Shown here piece after piece: positions 33,363 through 41,948 of a DNA stretch of 64,000 nucleotides. The stretch is taken from NCBI RefSeq assembly GCF_013055795.1, contig NZ_JABETO010000029.1:1-64000 (forward strand). Direction: 5' to 3'. The notes beneath the pieces are model-generated. The model was not told where the DNA came from. It saw only the letters and a program-made list of their open reading frames with translations, and searched no databases. Numbering within the stretch: position 1 is the first letter of the stretch; every line of letters starts with the position of its first letter. Position numbers and translations under genes: made by a program. This stretch comes from Streptomyces sp. I05A-00742 (lineage in GTDB: Bacteria > Actinomycetota > Actinomycetes > Streptomycetales > Streptomycetaceae).

Positions 33363-33896
33363 GTGAGCACACCCGCGTTACCGACCCGCCCGACACCGAC
33401 GGACTTTCCGCTCCCGCGGCCCATCGCCCTGTCCCTGCCGGCTCAGGCACCGACGGTGCTCACCGGGCGCCTGGTCCCGGACGACCTGTGGCACCTGGCG
33501 AAGGAGGCCATACCACCCACGCCGAAACGGCCCCAGGGCGGCGGCCAGCGCCGGGCCGACGACCGTGAGGTCCTGGCCGCCATCGTCTTCGTGGCGGGCT
33601 CGGGGTGCAGCTGGCGCCGCCTGCCGCCGGTGTTCGGCGCCTCCTGGCAGACCGTGCACCGGCGCTTCACCGAGTGGACCGCCGCCGGCCTGTGGGACCT
33701 GCTGTGCGCGGCCGCCGAACGCCGTGCCGTCTGCGCGCGCTCCGACTGGACGCTGACCGTCTGCCGCCGCATCCGGGCCCGCGCGGCCTCCTCCGCCTCA
33801 TCGGCGTACGCGGTGTCCGCGGCCCGGTCCGGCGACGCCTCGCCACCGGACGCGCTCTGGCGCGTTCCCGCCGCCGCCGGACGCGCCGCGGGGTGA
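33363..33896 (+). CDS. IS5/IS4-type transposase N-terminal domain protein (DUF4096-like), no catalytic domain
   Basis: A 177-residue protein. Residues about 30-125 match the N-terminal DNA-binding domain of IS5-group transposases: L-V-P-D-D-L-W at the start, R-P-Q-G-G-G-Q-R-R-A-D-D-R-E-V-L-A-A-I-V-F-V, then S-G-C-S-W-R-R-L-P-P-x-F-G and H-R-R-F-T-E-W-T-A-A-G-L-W-D. The DDE catalytic part is absent; instead there is an Arg/Ala-rich tail of about 45 residues. The frame is clean, with GTG at 33363 after GGAG, so it may be a domesticated DNA-binding protein rather than debris. It is 183 bases upstream of the PKS gene on the same strand and could control it. Confidence 0.65.
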   Translation: MSTPALPTRPTPTDFPLPRPIALSLPAQAPTVLTGRLVPDDLWHLAKEAIPPTPKRPQGGGQRRADDREVLAAIVFVAGSGCSWRRLPPVFGASWQTVHRRFTEWTAAGLWDLLCAAAERRAVCARSDWTLTVCRRIRARAASSASSAYAVSAARSGDASPPDALWRVPAAAGRAAG

Positions 33897-34079
33897 ATTC
33901 CCCCCGCTGAACACTCTTTCCGGCCACCCCCGCGCCGTATTCGACGGAGCCCCGACGGAAACACCTGTGCCGTTTCCGCCAACCGCTCCCCCTCCGGCGT
34001 GCCCGGCCGCCCCCCTTCCCTGTTCCGCCTTGTTCTGCCCTGCTCCGACCCACCGTCATGTTCTGCCGAGACGAACGGA

Positions 34080-37000
34080 ATGACGCGCATGCAGCAGCAC
34101 GAATCGGTCGCACTCATCGGAATCGGCTGCCGGTTCCCCGGCGGCATCGACTCCCCGGAATCGTTCTGGAATTTCCTCTCCGGCGGCAAGGTGTCCGTCG
34201 AATCCACCCCCGAGGACCGCTGGCGCCCCTACACAAAGATCAGTCCGGAGTTCTCGGAGGCCCTGCGCCGCGCCGAGCGGCCGGGCAACTTCATAGGTGA
34301 CGTGGACGGTTTCGACGCCGAGTTCTTCGGCATCACGCCGCGTGAGGCGGAGTTCATGGACCCGCAGCAGCGGCTCGTCCTCGAAGTGGCGTGGGAGGCG
34401 CTGGAGCACGCGGGCATGGCCCCCCGCTCGGTGGCGGGTTCCGACGCCGGCGTCTACATCGGCACCTGCTCGGACGACTACGGGCGCAGGCTGCTGGAGG
34501 ACCTGCCCCGGATCGAGCCGTGGACGGGCATCGGCGCCCAGCTGACCGGCATCGCCAACCGGGTGTCGCACGTCCTCGACCTGCACGGCCCCAGCTTCGT
34601 CCTCGACTCGGCCTGCTCCGCGTCCCTGGTCGCCGTGCACCTGGCCTGCCAGTCCCTGCTCACCGGCGAGACCTCGCTCGCCCTGGCCGGCGGCGTCAAC
34701 ATCATCCTGTCGCCCGCCTACACCCTCACCCTGGAGGCGGCGGGCGCCCTCTCCCCCGACGGCCGCAGCAAGCCGTTCGACGCCGAGGGCGACGGCTACG
34801 GGCGTGCCGAGGGCTGCGGCGTCCTGGTGCTCAAGCGGCTGTCGGAGGCCGAGCGGGACGGCGACCGGATCCTCGCGGTGATCCGGGGCTCCGCCGTCGC
34901 CCAGGACGGCGCGACCAACGGCATCATGGCCCCCAACCCCGACGCCCAGCGCGATCTGCTCCGTCTCGCCTGGGAGCGCTCGGGCCTGGACCCGGCCACC
35001 GCCGGCTACATCGAGGCGCACGGCACCGGCACCCGGCTCGGCGACCCGGTCGAGGCCTCGGGCCTGCACGCCGTGTTCGGCACCGGGCGGCCGGACGGCA
35101 AGCCCTGCTGGATCGGCTCGGTGAAGTCCAACATCGGCCACGCGGAGCCCGCTTCCGGGGTCGCCGGCATCATCAAGGCCACCCTGATGCTGCGCGAGGC
35201 CGAGCTGGCCGCCACGGTCCTCACCAGCGAGCCGAGCCCCGACATCCCCTGGGACGAGTGGGGGCTGCGGCTGGTCACCGAGCACCAGCCGTGGCCCAAG
35301 GGCGGGACCCCGCGCCGGGCGGGCGTCTCCGGGTACGGCTACGGCGGCACCATCGGCCACATCGTCCTCGAAGAGGCGCCCGCCACGGTGGAGGAACCGG
35401 CCGCGGAGCCCGACGGCGCCGTCCGCGCGTACCCCCTCTCCTACCGCTCCCGCGCCGGGGTCACCGCCTACGCGCGTCGCCTCGCCGACTGGCTGGAGCA
35501 GCACCCCACCACCCCGCTGCCCGCCGTCGGCCACACCCTGGCCACCCGCCGCAGCCACCTGGAGCACCGGGCCACCGTGGTCGCCGACGGCCGCGCCGAA
35601 CTCGTGGCACGGCTGCGCGAGCTGGCCGCCGACGAGACCGGGGAGCAGCAGCTCGACGGCGTCGTCACCGGTGCCGTCCCCGTCCGGCCGGGGGGTGGTG
35701 ACCCGGGGACGGTGTGGGTGTTCTCCGGGCACGGCTCGCACTGGTCCGGGATGGGCACCGAACTGCTCGCCACGCGACCGGAGTTCGCGGCCGTCATCGA
35801 CACGCTGGAGCCGGTGTTCCAGGAGGAGCTGGGCTTCTCGCCCCGGCAGGCCCTGGCCGACGGCGACTTCGAGTCCGTCGACCGCGCCCAGTCCATGATC
35901 TTCGCGGTGCAGGTGGGCCTCGCCGAGGTCTGGCGGGCGCACGGCCACCGGCCGTCCGCCGTCATCGGGCACTCGGTGGGCGAGATCGCCGCGGCCGTGG
36001 TGGCCGGTGCGCTGAGCCTGGAGGACGGCGCCCGGCTGAGCGGCCGGCGGTCGGCCCTGCTGCGCCGGGTGGCGGGCAGGGGCGCGATGGCCATGGTCGG
36101 GCTGCCCTTCGACGAGGTGGCGGCGCGGCTGGCGGACGACGCGCGGATCTCCGCCGCGATCGCCTCCTCGCCCCTGTCCTCGGTGGTCTCCGGCGACGCG
36201 GAGGCCGTGGCGGCGCTGGTCCGCGACTGGCAGGCCGAGGGCCTGCCGGTCCGGAACGTCAACTCCGACGTCGCCTTCCACAGCCGGCACATGCTGGAGC
36301 TCACGGACGGTCTGCGCGACGGCCTCCAGGAGCTGGCGCCGCGCACCCCCGAGGTCCCGCTCTACACCACGGCCCTCGCCGACCCCCGCTCGGACGCCCC
36401 GCACGACGCCGCGTACTGGGTGTCCAACCTGCGCGAACCGGTGCGCCTGGCGGAGGCGGTGACCGCCGCCGTCGAGGACGGGTACCGCCGCTTCCTGGAG
36501 GTCTCGCCGCACCCGGTGGTCTCCCACTCGATCAACGAGACCCTGGCCCACCTGGACGTCAACGGCGCCCACGTAGGCCACAGCCTCCGCCGCGACAAGC
36601 CCGAACTGCGCACGCTGCTGGCCGCCCTGGGCGGTCTGCACGCCCATGGGGCGGAGATCGACTGGTCGCTCCACCACCCGGCCGCGCACCCGGCCGAACT
36701 GCCCCCGATCGTCTGGCAGCACCGCCGCCACTGGCTCGACGCCGTGCTGCCGGCCGCCGCGGTCGTCTCCCACCAGCACGACATCAGCGGCCACACCCTG
36801 CTCGGCGCCCCCGTGGACCTCGCCACGGCCAACGGCACCCCGCTGCGCGTCTGGAACACCGTCCTGGACGAGGCCAGCAGGCCCTTCCCCGGCGGTCACT
36901 CCCTGCACGGCGCCTCGATCGTGCCCGCGTCCTCGATCATCCACACCTTCCTGGAGGCCGCCCCGGGCGCGGGCGGGAGCAAGGCGCTCTTCGACCTCTC

Positions 37001-37946
37001 GCTGCGCTTCCCCATCGCCCTGGCCTCGTCCCGCGAGGTGCAGGTGGTGCAGGAGGGGCTGACGCTGCGGCTGAGCACCCGGCCGGTCGGGGCGAAGGGC
37101 GGTCCGGGCAACTGGCTGACGCACACCTCCGGTTCGACGATGGCCGACAGCGCCGCTCCGTTCCCGGCCGGCTTCCTGACCGTGCGGGCACCGGAGGACC
37201 TGGAGACCGCCGACCCGTCGGTGGTGATCGGACGGCTCGACGCGATCGGCGTCGAGGGCATCGCCTGGCCGTGGGAGGTGCGCGAACTCCTCAAGGGCGA
37301 GAACGTCCTGCGCGCCGTGATCCACGCCCCCACCGTGCCCGGTGACCAGACCACCTGGGCGCCGCTGCTGGACGCCGCCCTCGGCGTCGTCCCGGTCATC
37401 TACGGCGGCCCGCCCACCGTCCGGATGCCCGCCCACATCCGTGAGGTGCGCGTCGTGGGCGAGGCTCCCGAGACGGGTGTGGTGGACATCCGGCTCGTGG
37501 ACCCAGAGACGGACACGGTCGACATCGTCATCAGCGACGAGAGCGGCCGGCTCTGCGCCTGGCTGCCGGGCACCCGGTTCGGCGCCCTGCGCTCCGAGGT
37601 GCCGGCCGACCGCGCGGCCGCGTCCGAGGCCGAGGCCGCATCGGCCGCCGGGGCGGACGCGGCGGCTCCCGTCGACTGGCGCTCCCTGCCGGCCGACGTC
37701 CTCGCCGCCCGTATCGACGAGGAGGTCTGCGGGCGCCTCGCCCGGGAGATGAAGATCCCGACCGCCGAGCTGGACCGCGACCGGCCCCTGACCGACCTCG
37801 GCCTCGACTCGGTGATGTCGATGGTCGTCTGCGGCCAGCTGGAGAAGCTGCTCGGCATCCGGCTGCCCGTCACGGTCCTCTGGAACCACCCGACGGCCGG
37901 GGGCCTCGCGGCCTACGTGGCCGGCCAGTTGGGCGGGGACGCGTAA
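34080..37946 (+). CDS. Iterative type I polyketide synthase, KS-AT-DH(TH)-ACP (orsellinate/6-MSA synthase family)
   Basis: A 1288-residue multidomain enzyme. Ketosynthase about 9-432: Cys179 in D-S-A-C-S-A-S, H in E-A-H-G-T-G-T and H in K-S-N-I-G-H. Acyltransferase about 545-850: G-H-S-V-G-E with Ser632, and V-A-F-H-S, a malonyl-type pattern. Dehydratase/thioesterase-like domain about 900-1170: H940 in H-S-L-H-G-A-S-I-V-P, an intact HxxxGxxxxP. Acyl carrier about 1200-1288: Ser1244 in L-G-L-D-S-V-M. There is no ketoreductase, and size and order match bacterial orsellinic acid synthases such as AviM and CalO5 (about 1290 residues). It likely builds an aromatic acid from malonyl-CoA in the cytosol. 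No KAS III-like transferase, halogenase or ligase is adjacent. ATG at 34080; a start at 34089 is possible. Confidence 0.9.
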   Translation: MTRMQQHESVALIGIGCRFPGGIDSPESFWNFLSGGKVSVESTPEDRWRPYTKISPEFSEALRRAERPGNFIGDVDGFDAEFFGITPREAEFMDPQQRLVLEVAWEALEHAGMAPRSVAGSDAGVYIGTCSDDYGRRLLEDLPRIEPWTGIGAQLTGIANRVSHVLDLHGPSFVLDSACSASLVAVHLACQSLLTGETSLALAGGVNIILSPAYTLTLEAAGALSPDGRSKPFDAEGDGYGRAEGCGVLVLKRLSEAERDGDRILAVIRGSAVAQDGATNGIMAPNPDAQRDLLRLAWERSGLDPATAGYIEAHGTGTRLGDPVEASGLHAVFGTGRPDGKPCWIGSVKSNIGHAEPASGVAGIIKATLMLREAELAATVLTSEPSPDIPWDEWGLRLVTEHQPWPKGGTPRRAGVSGYGYGGTIGHIVLEEAPATVEEPAAEPDGAVRAYPLSYRSRAGVTAYARRLADWLEQHPTTPLPAVGHTLATRRSHLEHRATVVADGRAELVARLRELAADETGEQQLDGVVTGAVPVRPGGGDPGTVWVFSGHGSHWSGMGTELLATRPEFAAVIDTLEPVFQEELGFSPRQALADGDFESVDRAQSMIFAVQVGLAEVWRAHGHRPSAVIGHSVGEIAAAVVAGALSLEDGARLSGRRSALLRRVAGRGAMAMVGLPFDEVAARLADDARISAAIASSPLSSVVSGDAEAVAALVRDWQAEGLPVRNVNSDVAFHSRHMLELTDGLRDGLQELAPRTPEVPLYTTALADPRSDAPHDAAYWVSNLREPVRLAEAVTAAVEDGYRRFLEVSPHPVVSHSINETLAHLDVNGAHVGHSLRRDKPELRTLLAALGGLHAHGAEIDWSLHHPAAHPAELPPIVWQHRRHWLDAVLPAAAVVSHQHDISGHTLLGAPVDLATANGTPLRVWNTVLDEASRPFPGGHSLHGASIVPASSIIHTFLEAAPGAGGSKALFDLSLRFPIALASSREVQVVQEGLTLRLSTRPVGAKGGPGNWLTHTSGSTMADSAAPFPAGFLTVRAPEDLETADPSVVIGRLDAIGVEGIAWPWEVRELLKGENVLRAVIHAPTVPGDQTTWAPLLDAALGVVPVIYGGPPTVRMPAHIREVRVVGEAPETGVVDIRLVDPETDTVDIVISDESGRLCAWLPGTRFGALRSEVPADRAAASEAEAASAAGADAAAPVDWRSLPADVLAARIDEEVCGRLAREMKIPTAELDRDRPLTDLGLDSVMSMVVCGQLEKLLGIRLPVTVLWNHPTAGGLAAYVAGQLGGDA

Positions 37947-37972
37947 CCCTTCCCTCTCCCTCCCCCGCACAC

Positions 37973-38021
37973 ACGACCGGTCCGTGCTGCGGCGTTTCGA
38001 CGTCGCGCGCGGGCCGGTCGT
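37973..38021 (+). terminator. Possible hairpin after the PKS gene
   Basis: ACGACCGG (37973-37980) pairs with CCGGTCGT (38014-38021); the intervening bases are also partly self-complementary. It lies 26 bases beyond the PKS stop codon. Confidence 0.4.
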
Positions 38022-38086
38022 CCTTTGCGCGGCGCCCCTTGACAGGGTGTCGGGTCGGCCTGCACTCTCATTTCCGTTGAGTGGAC

Positions 38087-38107
38087 TTCAACTTCCATTA
38101 TACGGAA
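38087..38107. promoter_or_regulatory. Conserved motif upstream of hyi (TTCCATTATACGGAA)
   Basis: TTCAAC followed by TTCC-N7-GGAA, 17 of 21 positions identical to the motif before aceB (19785-19806). A GTTGA-N7-TCAAC inverted repeat overlaps it on the left (38076-38092). It ends 13 bases before the hyi ATG, so a bound protein would block transcription of the gene. Confidence 0.65.
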
Positions 38108-38120
38108 AGGCTTTCCTCGT

Positions 38121-38918
38121 ATGCCTCTCCCCGATCACCGGCTCGCCGCCAACCTCTCGCTCCTCTTCACCGAACTCCCCCTCCTGGAACGCCCCGCCGC
38201 CGCTGCCGTCGCCGGCTTCACCGCCGTCGAGCTGTGGTGGCCCTGGCCGGGCTCTCCCACTCCGTCGGCCTCTGCACTCGACGCCCTGCGCCGGGCCTTG
38301 ACCGATGCCGGGACCCGGCTCGTGGGGCTCAACTTCTACGCGGGCCGGCTGCCCGGGCCCGACCGCGGGGCCCTCTCCCTCCCGGGCCGGGAGTCCGAGC
38401 GGTTCCGCGCCAACGTCGAGGTGGTGGCGGAGTTCGCCGGTTCACTGGGCTGTACCGGGCTCAACGCGCTGTACGGCAACCGCGTTGCCGGCCTTGATCC
38501 CCAGGTGCAGGACGCGCTCGCCCTGGAGAATCTCGTCCTTGCGGCGCGGGCTGCGCACGAGGTCGGGGCCTGCGTCCTGATCGAGGCGCTCAACTCCGTG
38601 GAGTCCCCGGACTATCCGCTGGTCACCGCCGACGCGGCGGTCGCGGTCGCCTCGCGGGTCAATGCCGCCACCGGGCTCGGTAACGCCCGCTTTCTGATGG
38701 ACCTGTACCACCTCGCGGTGGGGGGTGCGGATCTGGACGCCGTCATCGATCGGTACGCGGGTGTGGCCGGGCATGTGCAGTTCGCGGACTTTCCCGGGCG
38801 GGGGGAGCCCGGGAGTGGGCGGCTCGATTTTACGGCGTTGGCGGGGAGGTTGCGGGGTGCCGGGTACGGCGGGTGGATCGGGATGGAGTATCGGGCCGCC
38901 AGCGGGCGGGTGGGGTGA
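38121..38918 (+). CDS. hyi: Hydroxypyruvate isomerase
   Basis: A 265-residue xylose-isomerase-like TIM-barrel protein. Family markers: N-L-S-L-L-F-T-E at the start, G-F-T-A-V-E-L-W-W-P, L-V-G-L-N-F-Y-A-G, the metal-binding E in V-L-I-E-A-L-N, D in L-M-D-L-Y-H, H-V-Q-F-A-D, and the final E in G-M-E-Y. Hyi interconverts hydroxypyruvate and tartronate semialdehyde. First gene of the hyi-glxR-gcl cluster for turning glyoxylate into glycerate. ATG at 38121 follows GGAAAGG, which is part of the operator-like palindrome. A 226-base palindromic element separates it from glxR. Confidence 0.9.
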   Translation: MPLPDHRLAANLSLLFTELPLLERPAAAAVAGFTAVELWWPWPGSPTPSASALDALRRALTDAGTRLVGLNFYAGRLPGPDRGALSLPGRESERFRANVEVVAEFAGSLGCTGLNALYGNRVAGLDPQVQDALALENLVLAARAAHEVGACVLIEALNSVESPDYPLVTADAAVAVASRVNAATGLGNARFLMDLYHLAVGGADLDAVIDRYAGVAGHVQFADFPGRGEPGSGRLDFTALAGRLRGAGYGGWIGMEYRAASGRVG

Positions 38919-39144
38919 GGGGTGCCCCGATCCCGCCCTTTCACCGCTTCTTGCGGGGGCAAGCCCCCGCACCCCCGCGAAGCGCGCTGCGCGCGCTGTC
39001 CTCAAACGCCGGACGGGCTGGGTTTCGCGCCCGGGCGCACACTTCAGCCCGTCCGGCGTTTGAGGACGCGCGCCGCAGGCGCGCTCACCGGGGGCGCGGG
39101 GCCCTCCCCGCAGAAACGGTGAAAGGGAGGGCCCGGGGCACCCC
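38919..39144. repeat. Intergenic palindromic element, copy 1
   Basis: Begins right at the hyi stop. Nested inverted repeats: outer GGGGTGCCCC (38919-38928) against GGGGCACCCC (39135-39144) with CCCTTTCACC/GGTGAAAGGG inside; a hairpin GCGGGGGC-AA-GCCCCCGC (38953-38970); and a core of CTCAAACGCCGGACGGGCTG with its complement (arms 38998-39020 and 39045-39067, 23 bases). Two more copies lie at 45160 and 51120. Probably acts as a terminator or mRNA-stabilising structure. Confidence 0.85.
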
Positions 39145-39189
39145 ACCCCACCCCCAAACAACCCGCACCCACCCCCCGAAAGGACCCCC

Positions 39190-40077
39190 ATGCCCACCCA
39201 ACTCCCCAGAATCGCCTGGACAGGCCTCGGCATCATGGGCTCCCCCATGGCCGAAAACCTCCTCAAAGCCGGCTACCCCCTCACCGGCCACACCCTCGAA
39301 CCGCACAAACTCGACCGCCTCGCCGCCCAAGGCGGCACCCCCGCCACCACCGTGGCGGAAGCCGTCCGCCACGCCGACGTGATCATCACGATGCTCCCGG
39401 CGGACGAGGACGTCGAATCGGTCGCCCACGGCGACGGCGGCATCCTGGCGCACGCCCGCCCGGGCGCCCTGCTCATCGACATGTCGACGGTCACCCCACG
39501 CACCGCCGTCACCCTCGCCCGCACCGGCGCGGACCACGGCCTGCGCGTCCTGGACGCCCCCGTCTCGGGCGGCGAGGCGGGCGCGATCGAGGGCAACCTG
39601 TCGATCATGGTCGGCGGGCACCGGGCGGACTTCGAGGCGGCGCGGCCGCTCTTCGACGTCCTGGGCGGCACGGTGGCGCTGTGCGGCCCGCACGGCGCGG
39701 GACAGACGGTCAAGGCGGCGAACCAGCTGATTGTCGCGGCGACGCTTCAGGCGTGCGCGGAGGCGGTGGTCTTCCTGGAGCGTTCCGGGGTGGACCTGGC
39801 CACGGCGCTGGACGTGCTGAACGGGGGGCTGGCCGGGTCGGCCGTGCTGAGCCGCAAGAAACACGTGTTCCTGACCCGGGACTTCAGCCCGGGCTTCCGT
39901 ATCGATCTGCACCACAAGGACATGGGCATCGTGACGTCGGCGGCCCGCGAGGCGGGGGTGGCGCTGCCCCTGGGCGGGCTGGTCGCGCAACTGGTCGCGG
40001 CGGTGCGGGCGCAGGGGGACGGCGGGCTCGACCACTCGGCGCTGCTGCGCGGGGTGGAAAGGATGTCGGCCGCATGA
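39190..40077 (+). CDS. glxR: 2-hydroxy-3-oxopropionate (tartronate semialdehyde) reductase
   Basis: A 295-residue beta-hydroxyacid dehydrogenase. NAD(P) motif G-L-G-I-M-G-S-P-M-A-E-N-L at about 12-24, substrate motif D-A-P-V-S-G-G-E-A-G-A near 119-129, catalytic lysine in G-A-G-Q-T-V-K-A-A-N-Q near 173, and K-D-M-G near 240. It reduces tartronate semialdehyde to glycerate. Its stop overlaps the gcl start (ATGA), so reductase and carboligase are coupled, which makes the pathway assignment strong. The ATG at 39190 follows AAAGGA. Confidence 0.93.
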   Translation: MPTQLPRIAWTGLGIMGSPMAENLLKAGYPLTGHTLEPHKLDRLAAQGGTPATTVAEAVRHADVIITMLPADEDVESVAHGDGGILAHARPGALLIDMSTVTPRTAVTLARTGADHGLRVLDAPVSGGEAGAIEGNLSIMVGGHRADFEAARPLFDVLGGTVALCGPHGAGQTVKAANQLIVAATLQACAEAVVFLERSGVDLATALDVLNGGLAGSAVLSRKKHVFLTRDFSPGFRIDLHHKDMGIVTSAAREAGVALPLGGLVAQLVAAVRAQGDGGLDHSALLRGVERMSAA

Positions 40078-41801
40078 GGGCGCCCAGGATCCCCGCCATG
40101 CGGGCGGTGGTGCACATTCTGGCGGACGAGGGCGTGGACACCGTCTTCGGCTGCCCGGGCGCGGCGATCCTCCCGCTGTACCAGGCGCTGGAGGCGGACG
40201 GCCGCATCGAGCACCTCGTCGTCCGGCACGAGGAGGCCGCGGCGCACATGGCCGACGGGTGGGCCAGGACCAACGGGCGCGTGGGCGTGGCCCTGGCGAC
40301 CTCGGGTCCGGGCGCGACCAATCTCGTCACCGGCCTCTACACGGCGTTCGCGGACTCGGTCCCGATGGTGTGCGTCACCGGCCAGGCGGTGTCGGGGAAG
40401 CTGCACCAGGAGGCGTTCCAGGCGGTGGACATCGTGGCGGTCGCCCGGCCGGTCACCAAGTGGTCCGTGCAGGTCAAGGAGGCGGCTCAGCTCCCGTGGG
40501 TGTTCCGCGAGGCGTTCCGCACCGCGCGGGAGGGCAGGCCGGGCCCGGTGCTGGTCGACATCCCGCTGGACGTCGCCCGGCGCGAGATCCCGTACGCGCC
40601 GGAGACCGACAGCCGGCTGCCCGTCCGCACCTGCCCACCGCACGGACCGTCCGTCGAGGCCGCCCTCGACCTGCTGCTCGCCGCGGAACGGCCGCTGGTG
40701 CTGGCCGGGGGCGGGGTGATCACCGCGGGGGCGGCGGTGGAACTCCGGGCGCTGGTCGAGGAGCTGGGCGTGCCCTTCCAGGTGACGCTGATGGGCAAGG
40801 GCGTCGTCGAGGACGACCACGAGCTCAACATGGGCACCACCGGCATCCAGACGTCCCAGCGGTATGCCAACGCCTCGTTCCTCGAAGCGGACTTCGTGCT
40901 CGCCGTCGGCGCCCGTTTCGGGGACCGGCACACCGGGGCGGACCTCTCGGTCTACCGGGGGTCGCGCACGTTCGTCCAGGTGGACGTCGAACCCACCCAG
41001 CTCGGACGGGTCGTCGGGCCGGACCTCGGGGTCGTCTCCGACGCCCGGGCCTTCCTGGCCGCCCTGCTGGCCGCCGCCCGCGCCCGGGACGCGCGGCCGC
41101 GGATCGCGCCGTGGCGGGCCCGGTGTGCCGAGCTGAAGCGGACGCTGGTCCGCCGCGAGGACTTCGACGCGGTCCCGGTCAAGGCGCCCCGCGTGTACAA
41201 GGAGATCAACGAGATCTTCGGCGCGGACACGTACTTCGTCACCGCCATCGGGCTCTACCAGATCTGGGGCGGCCAGCATCAGAAGGCCCACCGGCCCCGG
41301 CACTACCAGGTCTGCGGCCAGGCCGGGCCGCTCGGCTGGGAGCTGCCGGCCGCGATCGGCGTCAAGAAGGCCCTGGAGGGCATGGGCCGGGGCGGTACCG
41401 AGGTCGTCGGCGTCGTCGGGGACTACGGGTTCCAGTACACGGTCGAGGAACTGGCCGTGGCCGCCCAGTACGCCGTCCCCTTCGTACTGATCATGCTCAA
41501 CAACGAGTACCTGGGCCTCATCCGTCAGGCGTCCCTCCCCTACGCCATGAACTACCAGGTCGACATCCACTACGACGAGACCGGCACCGATCACGTCAAG
41601 ATCATGGAGGCGTACGGCTGTTCAGGGCGGCGGGTCGTCCGGCCCGGCGACATCCGCCCTGCCATCGAGTGGGCGCGCGAGGAAGCGGTCGCCACCTCGC
41701 GTCCGGTCCTGGTCGAGATCATGATCGAGCGCGAGGCCAACACCCCGCACGGCACCGACATCGACGCCGTGCGGGAGTACGAGCCGCTCCCCGCGCCGTG
41801 A
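40074..41801 (+). CDS. gcl: Glyoxylate carboligase-type ThDP enzyme with canonical glutamate
   Basis: A 575-residue ThDP-dependent enzyme with the three domains of the acetolactate synthase/Gcl family. F-G-C-P-G-A-A-I-L-P starts the pyrimidine domain, G-Q-A-V-S-G-K-L-H-Q-E-A-F-Q-A-V-D-I is Gcl-like, and the cofactor motif V-V-G-D-Y-G-F through L-N-N-E-Y-L-G closes the third domain. Gcl joins two glyoxylates to tartronate semialdehyde and CO2. Unlike the well-studied E. coli enzyme, which has valine at the position of the ThDP-activating glutamate, this protein reads R-H-E-E-A-A-A-H-M-A-D-G with Glu53 there. Coupling to glxR and hyi supports the Gcl role. A strong hairpin follows. Confidence 0.88.
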   Translation: MRAPRIPAMRAVVHILADEGVDTVFGCPGAAILPLYQALEADGRIEHLVVRHEEAAAHMADGWARTNGRVGVALATSGPGATNLVTGLYTAFADSVPMVCVTGQAVSGKLHQEAFQAVDIVAVARPVTKWSVQVKEAAQLPWVFREAFRTAREGRPGPVLVDIPLDVARREIPYAPETDSRLPVRTCPPHGPSVEAALDLLLAAERPLVLAGGGVITAGAAVELRALVEELGVPFQVTLMGKGVVEDDHELNMGTTGIQTSQRYANASFLEADFVLAVGARFGDRHTGADLSVYRGSRTFVQVDVEPTQLGRVVGPDLGVVSDARAFLAALLAAARARDARPRIAPWRARCAELKRTLVRREDFDAVPVKAPRVYKEINEIFGADTYFVTAIGLYQIWGGQHQKAHRPRHYQVCGQAGPLGWELPAAIGVKKALEGMGRGGTEVVGVVGDYGFQYTVEELAVAAQYAVPFVLIMLNNEYLGLIRQASLPYAMNYQVDIHYDETGTDHVKIMEAYGCSGRRVVRPGDIRPAIEWAREEAVATSRPVLVEIMIEREANTPHGTDIDAVREYEPLPAP

Positions 41802-41805
41802 AACC

Positions 41806-41858
41806 TCCGGACGGCGGCGCACCACATCCCGGGTCGCGCCGCGGCGCCGCCGTCCGGA
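41806..41858 (+). terminator. Strong hairpin after gcl
   Basis: TCCGGACGGCGGCGC (41806-41820) and its exact complement (41844-41858) form a 15-base stem, five bases past the gcl stop. Confidence 0.75.
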
Positions 41859-41948
41859 ACCCGCCTTCTGCCATTCGCGCCCCCGGCGGCATCCGCATCG
41901 TGGACTATGGAGTGCCTCAGTCCTACGGACCTGTTCGCTGGAGCCGAC

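Noticed and set aside
34056..37970. A 1304-codon minus-strand frame opposite the PKS
   Set aside because: Composition of a shadow frame; the plus strand has complete KS, AT, DH and ACP motifs.
38919..39189. Small coding frames in the intergenic palindromic element
   Set aside because: The same frames appear in all three copies because the DNA repeats; structure, not coding, explains them.
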